DNA of 64,000 bases from JAAUTY01 sp964397305 (GTDB taxonomy: Bacteria; Cyanobacteriota; Cyanobacteriia; Cyanobacteriales; Spirulinaceae), in NCBI GenBank assembly GCA_964397305.1, contig CAYNIP010000004.1, positions 1 to 64,000 on the forward strand. The letters run 5' to 3'. A model generated the notes under the pieces. It ran no database searches. It was not told the DNA's origin and saw only the letters and a program-made list of their open reading frames with translations. The translations under genes were made by a program, and so were the position numbers. This document shows, piece after piece, positions 8,072 through 16,781 of the stretch (position 1 is the stretch's first letter; each line of letters opens with the position of its first letter).

Positions 8072-8381
8072 TGAACTGTACGAGATCAAATTCTTCGGTT
8101 AGCGTGGTGAACGGAAGGAATAGTTGATAATGAGACAGTTACCGAATGGTTGGCCGCCACGACACTCCCAGCCGGGAGGCAGCAGCCTGTTAGAGCGGGT
8201 ATTCACCCAAGGCGGCTCGGGAGTATCAGAGCGGGTTGGGGTTCGGGGTGCAATTACCAAGGGGGAATCAGGGGCGATATGTTCCTGCGGGACAGGCTTC
8301 GCCAAGGCAGAGCGTCCCGGCAGCCATCGCGACAACCCAGCCCCCGTGCCACAGAATGGGTAACACCGTGCGGATCGGCCC
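8072..8381. other. Upstream region of cyaC
   Basis: No gene seen. It contains a short imperfect palindrome GGGAC-N20-GTCCC near 8288-8317, next to a GGCTTCGCC motif common in cyanobacterial spacers. A plus-strand frame at 8124-8363 has no family features. The cyaC promoter should lie here, but I cannot point to it. Confidence 0.4.
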
Positions 8382-11300
8382 ATGAAATCCCAAGCTAGTA
8401 AAAAGTCCAAGATCCTGGTTGTCGATGACGAGCCAGACAACCTCGATCTGCTCTACCGCACTTTTCACCGCCAGTACAAAGTGCTGCGAGCCGAGAGCGG
8501 CCCTGTGGCCCTGGAGATTCTGGAGCGGGAGCGTGGCATTGCCGCCATCGTCTCTGACCAGCGAATGCCGGTCATGAGCGGCACCGAACTCCTTCGCATC
8601 ACGGCGGCCCAATATCCCGACATTATTCGCATCATTCTCACGGGCTACACCGATGTTGAGGACTTGGTAGAAGCGATCAACAGCGGCAAGGTGTTCAAAT
8701 ATGTCACCAAGCCCTGGGAAGCTGAGCACCTCAAAGACATCGTGAGTCAGGCGATTGATACGCACAATGTCCTCAAGATCCGTACCGACGAGCTGAGCCG
8801 CTCTTTGCGCCGCGAGTCTCTGCTCAACACGGTTACAAACACGATCCGCAATGCCCAATTCGGTCACTCTGAAGGCTCTCCCCTGCACGATGTCTTGCAG
8901 ACGATTGTGACGACCGTGGGTCAGATGCTCGATGTGGATTACTGCCTGCTCCAGGCCCGTAGCGTGGGCGCAGCCTCTGCTCCAGGAACGCATCGCCCGC
9001 GTCCCGATTGCTACCTCTACCGCCGTGCGGCGGAGTCCCTGGCGGCGGCCGCGCCCGAAAACCACGACACCCTCCGCCTCGTGGTTTGGGAAACCCAAAC
9101 GATTGAAGTCCTGCCCCAAGTGACTCAGTGCGAGCGGCTTCAGGCGGAGCCCGAGCGGGCCCAGGCCTTTGCCGCTCTGGGGATTCAGGCTACGCTCATG
9201 GTTCCGCTGATCTGCCAGCTTGAATTGGTCGCTACGCTGGCCCTGCACCGCACGGATCCCGAGGCCCTCTGGGACGATGATGAAATTCAACTGGCCCTGA
9301 TGGTGGCGGATCAGGCGGCCCTGGCGATCTCCCAGGCCCGAGCCTATGAGCAGGCCCGGGAGCTGGCCCAGCGGGAGGCCTTGGTAAACTCGATCGTGGC
9401 GGCGATTCGCTCTAGCCTCGATCCTCAGGATATTTTTATGGCGATCGCCCAGCAACTGGGCACGACCCTGGGGGTAGACGGCTGCGCCCTTTCCCTCTGG
9501 ACGGCGGCGGATGACTATGTTCAGTGTGTCGGCCTTTATGATCGCCGCTCGGCCTCGGTGGACGTGGTGGTGGCCCCGGAGCTGGAGGAGGCGCCGACCC
9601 AACTCCCCCGCTCTCTGGCCCCGATCCAGGGCAATCCCGTGCTCTGTCAGGTTTTGGCCACCCAACAGCCGGTGGCGATCAGCGATATGGACTGTGAGGC
9701 CGAGCATGGCTTGCAGGGCTTCGACCTGCCCCTGCGATCGCCCGCTCGGGCCCTGCTCGTCGTCCCTCTTCTGGCTGACGGCGCACTCATCGGCAGCATT
9801 TCTCTGCGGCAACTGGAGACGCCGCGCCAGTGGTCGGCGGCGGATATTGAGCTGGCCCAGGCGGTGGCGGCGCAAGCGGCGATCGCCGTGCAGCAATCCC
9901 GCCTGTACCAGCAAACCCGCCAGCAGGCCGAGCGCTTAATGGAACTGGACCGTCAGAAGACGGAATTTTTCCAAAACATTTCCCACGAATTTCGCACGCC
10001 CCTGACCCTGATGCTCGGCCCCCTAGAGGCGGCTGTCAATCGCGGCCAAGACCTGCCCCAAGACCAGGCCGAGATCGCCCTCCGCAACTGCCGCCGTCTG
10101 CTGCGCCTGGTGAACCAACTGCTGGATCTCCAGCGCCTGGATGCGGGACGGATGCAGCCTAGTTTCCGGCCCTGTGAGCTGCGGGAGTTTGTCGCTCAGA
10201 TCACCGACACCTTCCGGGCCTACTGCCAGCGCAAGCAGATCGCCCTAGTCACGGAGCTGGAGTCTTGCCCCGCCATCTACCTAGACAGCGACAAGTTCGA
10301 CAAGGTGCTCTACAACCTGCTCTCCAATGCCATGAAGTTCACCGACCCCGGCGGGCAGATCACGGTTCGGCTGCGGCCGGTGGGCGATCGCGCCTGCTTG
10401 CAAATCAGCGACACTGGCATCGGCATCGTCGCCGACCAATTACCCTACCTCTTTGACCGCTTCCGCCAGGCCGAGGGCTCGATTAACCGCTCCTATGAAG
10501 GCACGGGGCTGGGGTTAGCGTTGGTGCAGGAGATGGTCAAACTCCACGGCGGGCAGGTGGAAGTAACATCCGTCAAACGCGGCGAAGCACCGCCGGGGGC
10601 AGCCAGTGGCACGACCTTCACCGTTTGGTTGCAGGCCGGGGCCGCCCACCTGCCAGCGAACCAGGTCACGGAGCAACCGACGGAAATCCAAGCAGAGCGC
10701 TCGGTTGTGGAGCTGGCGGACCTGGAGGCCGAATTGCTCGACGCGGAGCAGGCCCAGACCGATCTCCTGGCCGACAGCAGTGAGGCTGCCGAGCCGACCT
10801 TTGCGGCGGCCTCCCCGGCCACGGCTCAGGAGGGCGTGATCTTGGTGGTGGATGACAACCCGGACCTGCGGGCCTATGTGTCTCATATCCTGCGCTCGGA
10901 GGGCTACCAGGTCTACACAGCCCGCAATGGAGAAGAGGGATTCCGGGTGATGCAGGCGCGGCGGCCCCAACTCGTCGTCAGTGATTTGATGATGCCGAAG
11001 GTGTCGGGCCTGGACCTCATCCAGTGGGTGCGGGCCGATGCGACCTTGCAGGGGACGCCGATCGTGCTGCTGACGGCCAAGGCCGATGAGGCCACCCGGA
11101 TTGAGGGGGCAGAACAGGGGGCGGATGCTTACCTGTCCAAGCCCTTTAACGATCGGGAACTGCTGGCGATCGCCCGCAACCTCCTGGCCCTGAAGGCCAA
11201 CGAGCAACGGGTCCAGGAGCTGAACACCTACCTCACCGAATCGGTGCTGAAGCGCTTCCTGCCGCCGGAAATGGTCGCCCGGGCTGCTCGGGGCGAGATG

Positions 11301-11897
11301 GAGCTGGCCCTCGAGCCGGAGCCTCGCCTCGTGACGATCCTGTTTAGCGACATCGTGGGCTTTACCTCCCTGTCGAATACCCTGCGGGCCCGCCGCGTCG
11401 CTCAGTTGCTCAATGAGTATTTGCAGGCTATGACCGAGGCCGTGTTCAGCAATGGCGGCTCCGTGGATAAGTTCATGGGCGACGCGATCGTCGCCCTCTT
11501 TGGCGCTCCAGAGCCCTTGTCGCCCGCAGAACAGGTGCGGCGGGCGATCGCCGCGGCCCGGGCCATGTACCGCGCCCTCGATGACCTCAATGCCCGCTGG
11601 CAGGCCCAAGGCCTGGTAGGGGGCGACGGCCCGCCCCCGGTACAATTCCGCTGCGGCATCCACCAAGGCTCCGCCGTCGTCGGAATGTTTGGCAGCGACC
11701 AGCGCTCCGACTACACGGCCATCGGCCCCTCCGTGAATATCGCCGCCCGCCTCCAGGAAGTGGCGCGACCCAACTCAATCCTCGTGTCCGCGACAGTCGC
11801 CGACTTCCTAGACGATTCTCAGCTCGAGAAATACCAGACGTTCCAACTCAAGGGAATCGATGAATCGGTCCTAGCGTTCTTTGCCAGCAAGACCTGA
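8382..11897 (+). CDS. cyaC: Hybrid sensor kinase / adenylate cyclase CyaC
   Basis: A 1171-residue multidomain protein in the order of Anabaena and Spirulina CyaC. A receiver domain (residues ~10-130, phospho-Asp D59) is followed by two GAF domains (~165-320 and ~345-505). A HisKA domain has the phospho-His in SHEFRTPL (H535), with a HATPase (N-box NLLSNAMKF, DTGIGI, GTGLGL). A second receiver (~818-935, D868 in SDLMMPKVSG) leads to a C-terminal class III cyclase (~970-1165: FSDIVGFTSL, DKFMGDAIVALFG, YTAIGPSVNIAARL). The substrate-selecting Lys is present and Thr replaces the usual Asp, the variant found in bicarbonate-stimulated CyaC enzymes. It is soluble. It likely uses phosphorelay to set cAMP level. 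Confidence 0.95.
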   Translation: MKSQASKKSKILVVDDEPDNLDLLYRTFHRQYKVLRAESGPVALEILERERGIAAIVSDQRMPVMSGTELLRITAAQYPDIIRIILTGYTDVEDLVEAINSGKVFKYVTKPWEAEHLKDIVSQAIDTHNVLKIRTDELSRSLRRESLLNTVTNTIRNAQFGHSEGSPLHDVLQTIVTTVGQMLDVDYCLLQARSVGAASAPGTHRPRPDCYLYRRAAESLAAAAPENHDTLRLVVWETQTIEVLPQVTQCERLQAEPERAQAFAALGIQATLMVPLICQLELVATLALHRTDPEALWDDDEIQLALMVADQAALAISQARAYEQARELAQREALVNSIVAAIRSSLDPQDIFMAIAQQLGTTLGVDGCALSLWTAADDYVQCVGLYDRRSASVDVVVAPELEEAPTQLPRSLAPIQGNPVLCQVLATQQPVAISDMDCEAEHGLQGFDLPLRSPARALLVVPLLADGALIGSISLRQLETPRQWSAADIELAQAVAAQAAIAVQQSRLYQQTRQQAERLMELDRQKTEFFQNISHEFRTPLTLMLGPLEAAVNRGQDLPQDQAEIALRNCRRLLRLVNQLLDLQRLDAGRMQPSFRPCELREFVAQITDTFRAYCQRKQIALVTELESCPAIYLDSDKFDKVLYNLLSNAMKFTDPGGQITVRLRPVGDRACLQISDTGIGIVADQLPYLFDRFRQAEGSINRSYEGTGLGLALVQEMVKLHGGQVEVTSVKRGEAPPGAASGTTFTVWLQAGAAHLPANQVTEQPTEIQAERSVVELADLEAELLDAEQAQTDLLADSSEAAEPTFAAASPATAQEGVILVVDDNPDLRAYVSHILRSEGYQVYTARNGEEGFRVMQARRPQLVVSDLMMPKVSGLDLIQWVRADATLQGTPIVLLTAKADEATRIEGAEQGADAYLSKPFNDRELLAIARNLLALKANEQRVQELNTYLTESVLKRFLPPEMVARAARGEMELALEPEPRLVTILFSDIVGFTSLSNTLRARRVAQLLNEYLQAMTEAVFSNGGSVDKFMGDAIVALFGAPEPLSPAEQVRRAIAAARAMYRALDDLNARWQAQGLVGGDGPPPVQFRCGIHQGSAVVGMFGSDQRSDYTAIGPSVNIAARLQEVARPNSILVSATVADFLDDSQLEKYQTFQLKGIDESVLAFFASKT

Positions 11898-11929
11898 GTG
11901 CTCAGAGCGAAGATTGTAGAGCGGCGGGA

Positions 11930-12079
11930 ATGCTCCAAGACTTGACGACGCTAGGAGTCGCCACGGACCAGCGAGCTGGCCTCAAACCGGGGATCGCCGC
12001 AACCCTCATCGCCCTACGGCCGGAGTTGGGCAGCTTGAGTCCCAAGCAGGTAGCGGCTTTGGAGGGGTGGCTCCCTTGA
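11930..12079 (+). CDS. Possible 49-residue protein, unrecognised
   Basis: A short ATG frame just after cyaC encodes MLQDLTTLGVATDQ...LSPKQVAALEGWLP. The composition looks like real protein (balanced, with two helix-like stretches), and it sits 32 bp after cyaC on the same strand. I recognise no family and see no clear ribosome binding site. It could be a remnant of a longer gene. Confidence 0.25.
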   Translation: MLQDLTTLGVATDQRAGLKPGIAATLIALRPELGSLSPKQVAALEGWLP

Positions 12080-12160
12080 ACCACAATAGCAAGTCAGCAC
12101 CTAAGGATGAGACGGGTCAACCACGAAATCCTTGCCAAGCAAGAATTGCAGCCATTGCAG

Positions 12161-12189
12161 AGGGTCTCAAAATTGTTTGAAACAACTAC
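12161..12189 (+). repeat. Dispersed 29-bp repeat, copy 1
   Basis: AGGGTCTCAAAATTGTTTGA followed by AACAACTAC closely matches 23360-23388 (AGGGTCTCAAAATTATTGGA, then AACAACCAT). Both copies lie in long spacers beside GC-rich palindromic repeats. It contains an internal near-palindrome (TCAAAATTGTTTGA). Confidence 0.55.
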
Positions 12190-12659
12190 AAATCCCACCC
12201 TCAAGCTTGGGCGGGGGCCTTCTAGCTCCCCTGCTCCCAGCTTTGGGAGCAGGAGTTGGGGGAGGTAGACGCGCAGCAGCTTCTCACAGAGGGGGCCGCC
12301 GCCCATCTGTCTCCTTCTTGTCTGAAATAGCCATGCCAGCCGTTGCTGGCGCGGGGGACGGGCAAGCAGGGAGGTGCATCTCCCGTTGGCGACTCCCCCA
12401 CTCCCCCCAACTCTGGGGGCAAATCGGCGAAAAAGTCTGAAAATTCGTGGGTTTGGCGGTTCGGATCGGGCAGCCAGCCCTTAGAATGGTTCAGTAAAAC
12501 TCACGCTAAGCCTGGGAAACGCTGAGTCTGTGAGCCTTTCAGCCATTTGACGCCAGCTATTCCGCTGGGTTACTCTCAACGCAATCCGCTGACTCACGGG
12601 GCTAACAGCCGCAGCTCTAGCCCCCCTCGCTCGTTTAGGTGAAATCAGGAGCTTTCCGC
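12190..12659. other. Spacer with degraded miniature-element pieces
   Basis: No gene seen. About 12262-12300 matches the GTAGACGCGCAGC...CTTCTC segment of the GGGTGCATC family. About 12378-12410 matches the GGTGCATCTC...GACTCCCCC left end. The pieces are out of order and lack clean ends or duplications, so they look like old decayed copies. The stretch from ~12430 to the HU start should hold the HU promoter. Confidence 0.5.
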
Positions 12660-12941
12660 ATGAACAAAGGTGAATTGGTTGATACAGTCGCTGATAAGAC
12701 AGATGTAACGAAAAAGCAAGTTGAGGTCGTGATCACGGCTACGGTAGAAGCGATCATGGAGGCAGTGTCTGCGGGGGAGAAGGTGACGCTGGTAGGCTTC
12801 GGCTCCTTTGAGCCGCGCGAACGGAAGGCTCGCGAAGGTCGCAACCCCAAGACGGGGGAGAAGATGGAGATCAAGGCAACGCGCGTTCCAGCCTTCTCAG
12901 CCGGCAAGTTGTTCAAGGATAAAGTTGCCCCCGAGGAGTAG
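12660..12941 (+). CDS. hup: HU-family nucleoid DNA-binding protein
   Basis: A 93-residue HU protein, near the normal family length. It begins MNKGELVDTVADKT, has the central GFGSFEPRERKAREGRNPKTG arm (residues ~46-66) with the DNA-contacting Arg-rich beta ribbon and Pro at its tip, and ends in the usual FSAGKLFKDKV helix. HU bends and compacts DNA as a dimer. ATG at 12660 is chosen because AGGAG lies about 10 bases upstream. It is monocistronic, followed by a hairpin. Confidence 0.96.
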   Translation: MNKGELVDTVADKTDVTKKQVEVVITATVEAIMEAVSAGEKVTLVGFGSFEPRERKAREGRNPKTGEKMEIKATRVPAFSAGKLFKDKVAPEE

Positions 12942-12994
12942 GCTGGTTACATTACTAACCGTCGGTGCTGGGCAACGGGGCTACTAAACTCGTG

Positions 12995-13036
12995 GGGGAA
13001 ATTGAACTGGCTCAGCCGTCCAGGTTCGATTTCCCC
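12995..13036 (+). terminator. Hairpin after the HU gene
   Basis: GGGGAAATTGAACTGG pairs with CCAGGTTCGATTTCCCC around a ~9-base loop, giving about 15 base pairs with one mismatch and one bulge. It lies 54 bp after the HU stop. There is no T-run, so it could be an end-of-transcript structure rather than a classic terminator. Confidence 0.5.
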
Positions 13037-13188
13037 TGTTGCTGTTGGAGCCAGCTCGGTTAGCAAGTCGCTGAGGAGCCGTAACGCGCTGCCAGCGCTG
13101 GCGACCTTGATCCCGATCACGGGCTAGACTGGTGAGCAGAGAAGCCAAGGCCCACAGGGCAGCGACTTGGCATTGAAACCGGAGCAGC

Positions 13189-14334
13189 ATGGCAAATCGC
13201 GAAACCTGGGATCTCGGTCGCTTTGCGCGGACGCTCGCCTATTTTGACACCTTCCCCCTCCAAAAACTATTCCCCTGTTTGCGCAAAATGGTGCTTGGCT
13301 CTGACCCGCGACCGGCTCCGAATCCCAGCCAAGCCCTAGGAACCGTCCTCGTGGTGGGCGCAGGCAACGGCTTGGGGGCGACCCTGGTGGAGGCCTTGCA
13401 AGCCCGCCACTATCCCGTTCGGCTCCTCGCAGGAGCCTTGGCAGGGTCCGAGCTGGACTTCAACAACGTGCAAGCAGCGATCTACTGCGCCCAGGACGCC
13501 GAAATCACCCTCGGTGCCCTGGTAGCGGCTGCCGAGGCAGAGCTTGAGCATGATGCCAGCACGACACTCTTCAATTTTCAACGGCCGACGCCTGAGCTAG
13601 CCGAACTCTGGGGCGCCGTGGATGATGTGGTGATGGGCGGTGTGAGCGAAAGTTGCTTCACTCTCGCCGATGGCGCAGGCTTTTTTGCGGGGAATGTTTC
13701 GACTGCCAACTCGGGGGGCTTCGCTTCTGTGCGTACCCGTAACTTCGAGCCGCCCCTCGATCTCTCCAGCTACCAAGGCTGGCGGCTGCGGCTGCGCGGC
13801 GATGGTCAGCGCTACAAGTTCATTGCCCGCTGTGAGGGGCGTTGGGATGGTGCTGGCTATTGCTACTCCTTCGATACGCAGCCGGGCCAGTGGCAAACCA
13901 TCGAGATTCCCTTCACGGCGCTGGTTCCCGTCTTCCGGGCCCGCCGCCTTCAGGATGCGCCCCCCTTTGCGGCGAGCCGTACCCATGCGGTGCAGTTGAT
14001 GTTGAGCAAATTTGAATACGACGGCGCTTTGAACCCCCACTTTACGCCCGGTCGTTTTGAGTTGCAGGTAGCGACGCTGGGGGTTTATGGTGGCGCGACG
14101 ACAGCGAAGCTGGTACTGCTCGGCGGTAGCGAAGCGAATGCAGCGGCGGTGCGGGCGAGTAGTTTGCCTTACTGTATTTTGAAGCTTTCGCCCGCCGCCC
14201 GGGAGGCTGACAAGCTGGCGGACCTGGCGATCGCCGCCCTCGAGCTCCCGGAGGCCTGCAACAAGACGGTCATGATTGGTGAGGCCGAATTGCGGGGTAC
14301 GGCCGCTTGGCGATCGCTCTTCGCCTCCCTCTAG
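13189..14334 (+). CDS. CIA30-domain protein with shortened nucleotide-binding part
   Basis: A 381-residue protein. The N-terminus (ETWDLGRFARTLAYFDTFP) is a segment typical of cyanobacterial CIA30 proteins. It is followed by a Rossmann-like start (VLVVGAGNGLGATL, residues ~54-67). The CIA30 domain follows (~140-310: LWGAVDDVVMGGVSES, SGGFASVRTRNFEPPLDLS, MLSKFEYDGALNPHF). A short tail resembles the end of an SDR fold. Most cyanobacterial homologues are ~480-500 residues with CIA30 inserted in a full atypical-SDR domain; here much of the SDR part is gone. CIA30 homologues help assemble respiratory complex I in mitochondria; the cyanobacterial role is not settled. Confidence 0.85.
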   Translation: MANRETWDLGRFARTLAYFDTFPLQKLFPCLRKMVLGSDPRPAPNPSQALGTVLVVGAGNGLGATLVEALQARHYPVRLLAGALAGSELDFNNVQAAIYCAQDAEITLGALVAAAEAELEHDASTTLFNFQRPTPELAELWGAVDDVVMGGVSESCFTLADGAGFFAGNVSTANSGGFASVRTRNFEPPLDLSSYQGWRLRLRGDGQRYKFIARCEGRWDGAGYCYSFDTQPGQWQTIEIPFTALVPVFRARRLQDAPPFAASRTHAVQLMLSKFEYDGALNPHFTPGRFELQVATLGVYGGATTAKLVLLGGSEANAAAVRASSLPYCILKLSPAAREADKLADLAIAALELPEACNKTVMIGEAELRGTAAWRSLFASL

Positions 14335-14386
14335 CCAGGGCCACGCGGACAGCCTGCTCCCTCCCTTCAGGCCCGTCTAGCGCCCC

Positions 14387-14419
14387 AGCCCCCAGCCCTA
14401 GAATCAGGAGCTGGGGGCT
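14387..14419 (+). terminator. Hairpin after the CIA30 gene
   Basis: AGCCCCCAG and CTGGGGGCT form a perfect 9-bp stem around a 15-base loop, 52 bp after the stop codon. No T-run follows. The rest of 14335-14700 shows no gene. Confidence 0.35.
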
Positions 14420-14704
14420 ACGGGTGGACAGCTCTCCCGGAGCGATGGTGACCAGGACCAACCGAGCCAGCAAGGGGCTTAGTCTCCCAACCCAGAACTG
14501 CTGCGGGTTTAGAGACTCAACCCCTGCCGATGCAATCGTTGTTTTGCGGACGGAAATCACCATGAATCCGGGAGAGCCAGCAAGATTGGTCCCAGCGGCC
14601 CCAAAACTTACTGCATCTTAATATCGTCTGAAGACAGCTCTAGGCAAGGTCTGTCGCTAGTCTGTCTGGCGATAGCCCCAAGCATAATCCTTTGCCAGCA
14701 ACGG

Positions 14705-14794
14705 ATTGAGCTAATCCTCAATAAAACTTAACACTCTAAACTTGCCAAAAAATCCTATCTCAGTGCTAGCCTTATTGAGAACTAAGGTCAATAA
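14705..14794 (+). promoter_or_regulatory. Two related palindromes upstream of isiA
   Basis: Site 1 is ATTGAG-N6-CTCAAT (14705-14722). Site 2 is TTATTGA-N9-TCAATAA (14772-14794). Both contain ATTGAG, a central CTAA and TCAATAA, so they look like two copies of one operator about 67 bp apart. The second ends 32 bp before the isiA start. isiA is known to be repressed by Fur in iron-replete cells and, in some strains, activated by IdiB. Which factor binds here cannot be told from sequence. Confidence 0.5.
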
Positions 14795-14826
14795 ACTGAA
14801 CCCTCGTTCAGGAGCAATAAAATTCT

Positions 14827-15861
14827 ATGCAAACCTACAGCCAACCGACTGTGACCTATGAGTGGTGGGCCGGGAATGCCCGGTTCGCCGACCTTTCGGG
14901 TCTCTTCATCGCGGCCCACGTCGCCCAAGCAGCTCTGACCACCTTCTGGGCTGGAGCCTTCACCCTCTTTGAGCTGTCGCGCCTTGACGTGACCCAACCC
15001 ATGGGGGAGCAGGGCCTGATTCTGCTGCCCCACCTGGCCACCCTCGGCCTCGGTGTAGGCGACGGCGGGCAGATTGTCGATACCTATCCCTGGTTCGTAG
15101 TCGGGGCCGTTCACCTGATCGCCTCCGGGGTGCTAGGAGCGGGGGCCCTGTTCCACACCGTCAAGGCTCCCCGGGACCTACAAGCCGCCAACGGCCCAGC
15201 TCGAAAATTCCACTTCGACTGGAATGATCCCCAGCAGTTGGGGATGATTCTCGGCCATCACCTGCTCTTCCTCGGAGCGGGGGCCCTCCTGCTCGTCGCT
15301 AAGGCAATGTTCTGGGGTGGCTTATACGATGCCACCACCCAAACAGTGCGCGCGATCTCCCAGCCCACCCTCGATCCCCTAGTCATCTACGGCTACCAAA
15401 CTCACTTCGCTAGCATCAGCAGCTTAGAAGACTTGGTTGGTGGCCACATCTACATTGGTCTGCTACTCATCGCTGGCGGTATCTGGCACATCATCGTGCC
15501 GCCCCTGCCCTGGAGCCGCAAGGTGCTGACGTTTTCGGGCGAGGCCATTTTGTCCTATTCCCTGGGCGGCATTGCCTTGGCTGGCTTTGTGGCCGCCTAC
15601 TTCTGTGCGGTCAACACCCTCGCCTACCCCGTGGAGTTTTACGGGCCAACCCTGGAAGTCCGCCTCGGCATTTCACCCTACTTTGCTGACACGGCGGCCT
15701 TGCCCCTAGGGGAACACACCCCCCGGGCTTGGTTGGCGAACGCTCACTTTTTCCTCGCCTTCTTCTTCCTCCAAGGCCACCTCTGGCACGCTCTGCGGGC
15801 TATGGGATTTGACTTCCGCCAGGTAGGCAAGGCGCTGGGCTTGGTTGAAGCAGAATTGTAA
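14827..15861 (+). CDS. isiA: Iron-stress chlorophyll-binding protein IsiA (CP43')
   Basis: A 344-residue six-helix chlorophyll-binding antenna protein of the CP43/Pcb family, the normal IsiA length. It lacks the large lumenal loop of true CP43. Recognisable parts are NARFADLSGLFIAAHVAQAA, WAGAFTLFELSR, a conserved His set in the helices (HVAQ, HLIASGVLGAGALFH, GHHLLFLGAGALLLVAK, GGHIYIGLLLIAGGIWHI) and the final helix FFLQGHLWHALRAMGFDFR. IsiA forms rings around photosystem I under iron shortage. isiB (flavodoxin) lies 407 bp downstream, with a small gene between. AGGAG lies 12 bases before the start. Confidence 0.93.
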   Translation: MQTYSQPTVTYEWWAGNARFADLSGLFIAAHVAQAALTTFWAGAFTLFELSRLDVTQPMGEQGLILLPHLATLGLGVGDGGQIVDTYPWFVVGAVHLIASGVLGAGALFHTVKAPRDLQAANGPARKFHFDWNDPQQLGMILGHHLLFLGAGALLLVAKAMFWGGLYDATTQTVRAISQPTLDPLVIYGYQTHFASISSLEDLVGGHIYIGLLLIAGGIWHIIVPPLPWSRKVLTFSGEAILSYSLGGIALAGFVAAYFCAVNTLAYPVEFYGPTLEVRLGISPYFADTAALPLGEHTPRAWLANAHFFLAFFFLQGHLWHALRAMGFDFRQVGKALGLVEAEL

Positions 15862-15895
15862 GTTCGCTCGAGGGGCCTTGGAGACCTGTAGAGCC

Positions 15896-16048
15896 ATGGA
15901 TTGTCCCTTTTGCGCGCATAAAATGCTACGGCAAATGAGCCAGCGACGTATTTACTGGTTTTGCTCAAATTGTCGCCAAACCTTGCCCCTTTCTTGCGGT
16001 GAGTGCATTGAGCGGTCAACCCAAACTACGGTCAGCCCGCCCGACTGA
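15896..16048 (+). CDS. 50-residue zinc-ribbon protein between isiA and isiB
   Basis: It encodes MDCPFCAHKMLRQMSQRR, then IYWFCSNCRQTLPLSCGECIE. Two CxxC pairs (C3/C6 and C24/C27) form a small zinc ribbon, with two more Cys near the end. Similar small 'CPFC...YWFC..C' proteins are common in cyanobacteria, with no known function. It starts 34 bp after the isiA stop on the same strand, so co-transcription with isiA is possible. A weak ribosome site is the main doubt. Confidence 0.65.
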   Translation: MDCPFCAHKMLRQMSQRRIYWFCSNCRQTLPLSCGECIERSTQTTVSPPD

Positions 16049-16210
16049 GGTAGCAATGACGGCCTTAAGGTCAATCTCCTTAGAGACCGTAGGCTAGCTT
16101 GAGATAAAAAAACCAACTCAAGTTGCAGAACTACTCTCTAGGTTGAGCGAAACCCGGATCATCGGAAACCTTGTTTCCCTAGCCGCTTTACCCCGATCAT
16201 CCCTTTGGGA

Positions 16211-16266
16211 TTCTGTTGAGAGCTGAGAACACTATTTTTGCTCATTCTTTACGAAGTACAACAGAA
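16211..16266 (+). promoter_or_regulatory. Inverted repeat in the isiB leader
   Basis: TTCTGTTG (16211-16218) and CAACAGAA (16259-16266) are perfect complements separated by 40 bases; the second ends two bases before the isiB ATG. In RNA this would pair right up to the start codon, and no purine-rich ribosome site is seen. Another small palindrome, CTTGAG-N13-CTCAAG, lies at 16098-16122. Regulation at this leader is an inference. Confidence 0.35.
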
Positions 16267-16268
16267 TC

Positions 16269-16781
16269 ATGGCAACAATTGGCATCTTTTTTGGTACACA
16301 AACGGGAAACACTGAAACGCTTGCGGAGCAAATTCAACAAGCTTTAGGTGGCGAAAAGATTGCCGCCTTGCACGACATTGCTGAGGCTGAGCCGGAGGAT
16401 CTAGCGGCTTATGACTACCTCATTCTCGGTTGCCCTACTTGGAATATTGGTGAGTTGCAGAGCGACTGGGAAGGGTTTTACGAACAACTGGATGAGATCA
16501 ACTTCAACGGCAAGACGGTAGCTTATTTTGGGCCTGGGGATCAGATTGGCTATGCCGATAACTTTCAGGATGCGATCGGCCTCTTGGAGGAGAAGATCAG
16601 TAGCCTCGGTGCGAAAACCGTGGGCTATTGGCCAACCGACGGCTATGACTTCAACGAGTCGAAAGCGATTCGCAACGGTAAGTTTGTTGGGTTGGCCTTG
16701 GATGAGGACAATCAATCTGAGCTGACGGATGAGCGGATTGCGACGTGGACGAGTCAGCTTAAGCAGGAGCTGGGGTTGTAG
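16269..16781 (+). CDS. isiB: Flavodoxin (iron-stress electron carrier)
   Basis: A 170-residue long-chain flavodoxin. FMN-binding features are present: the phosphate loop GTQTGNTETLAE (residues ~9-20), the first ring-stacking Trp in GCPTWNIGELQSDW (~55-68), and the second loop with GDQIGYADNF (~93-102). The long-chain insert and the motif GYWPTDGYDFNESKA match cyanobacterial IsiB. It replaces ferredoxin as electron acceptor of photosystem I when iron is short, and lies in the isiA locus as in many cyanobacteria. Confidence 0.97.
   Translation: MATIGIFFGTQTGNTETLAEQIQQALGGEKIAALHDIAEAEPEDLAAYDYLILGCPTWNIGELQSDWEGFYEQLDEINFNGKTVAYFGPGDQIGYADNFQDAIGLLEEKISSLGAKTVGYWPTDGYDFNESKAIRNGKFVGLALDEDNQSELTDERIATWTSQLKQELGL

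Noticed and set aside
8268..9914. 548-codon open frame antisense to cyaC
   Set aside because: Long antisense frames are expected in GC-rich coding DNA; the protein has no family features and cyaC on the other strand is beyond doubt. The same applies to 4170-5330 and 10515-11666 on the minus strand and 23540-24610 on the plus strand.
12995..13036. tRNA gene (GGTTCGAT resembles a T-loop)
   Set aside because: The motif is one arm of a simple hairpin; no acceptor, D or anticodon arms can be formed around it.
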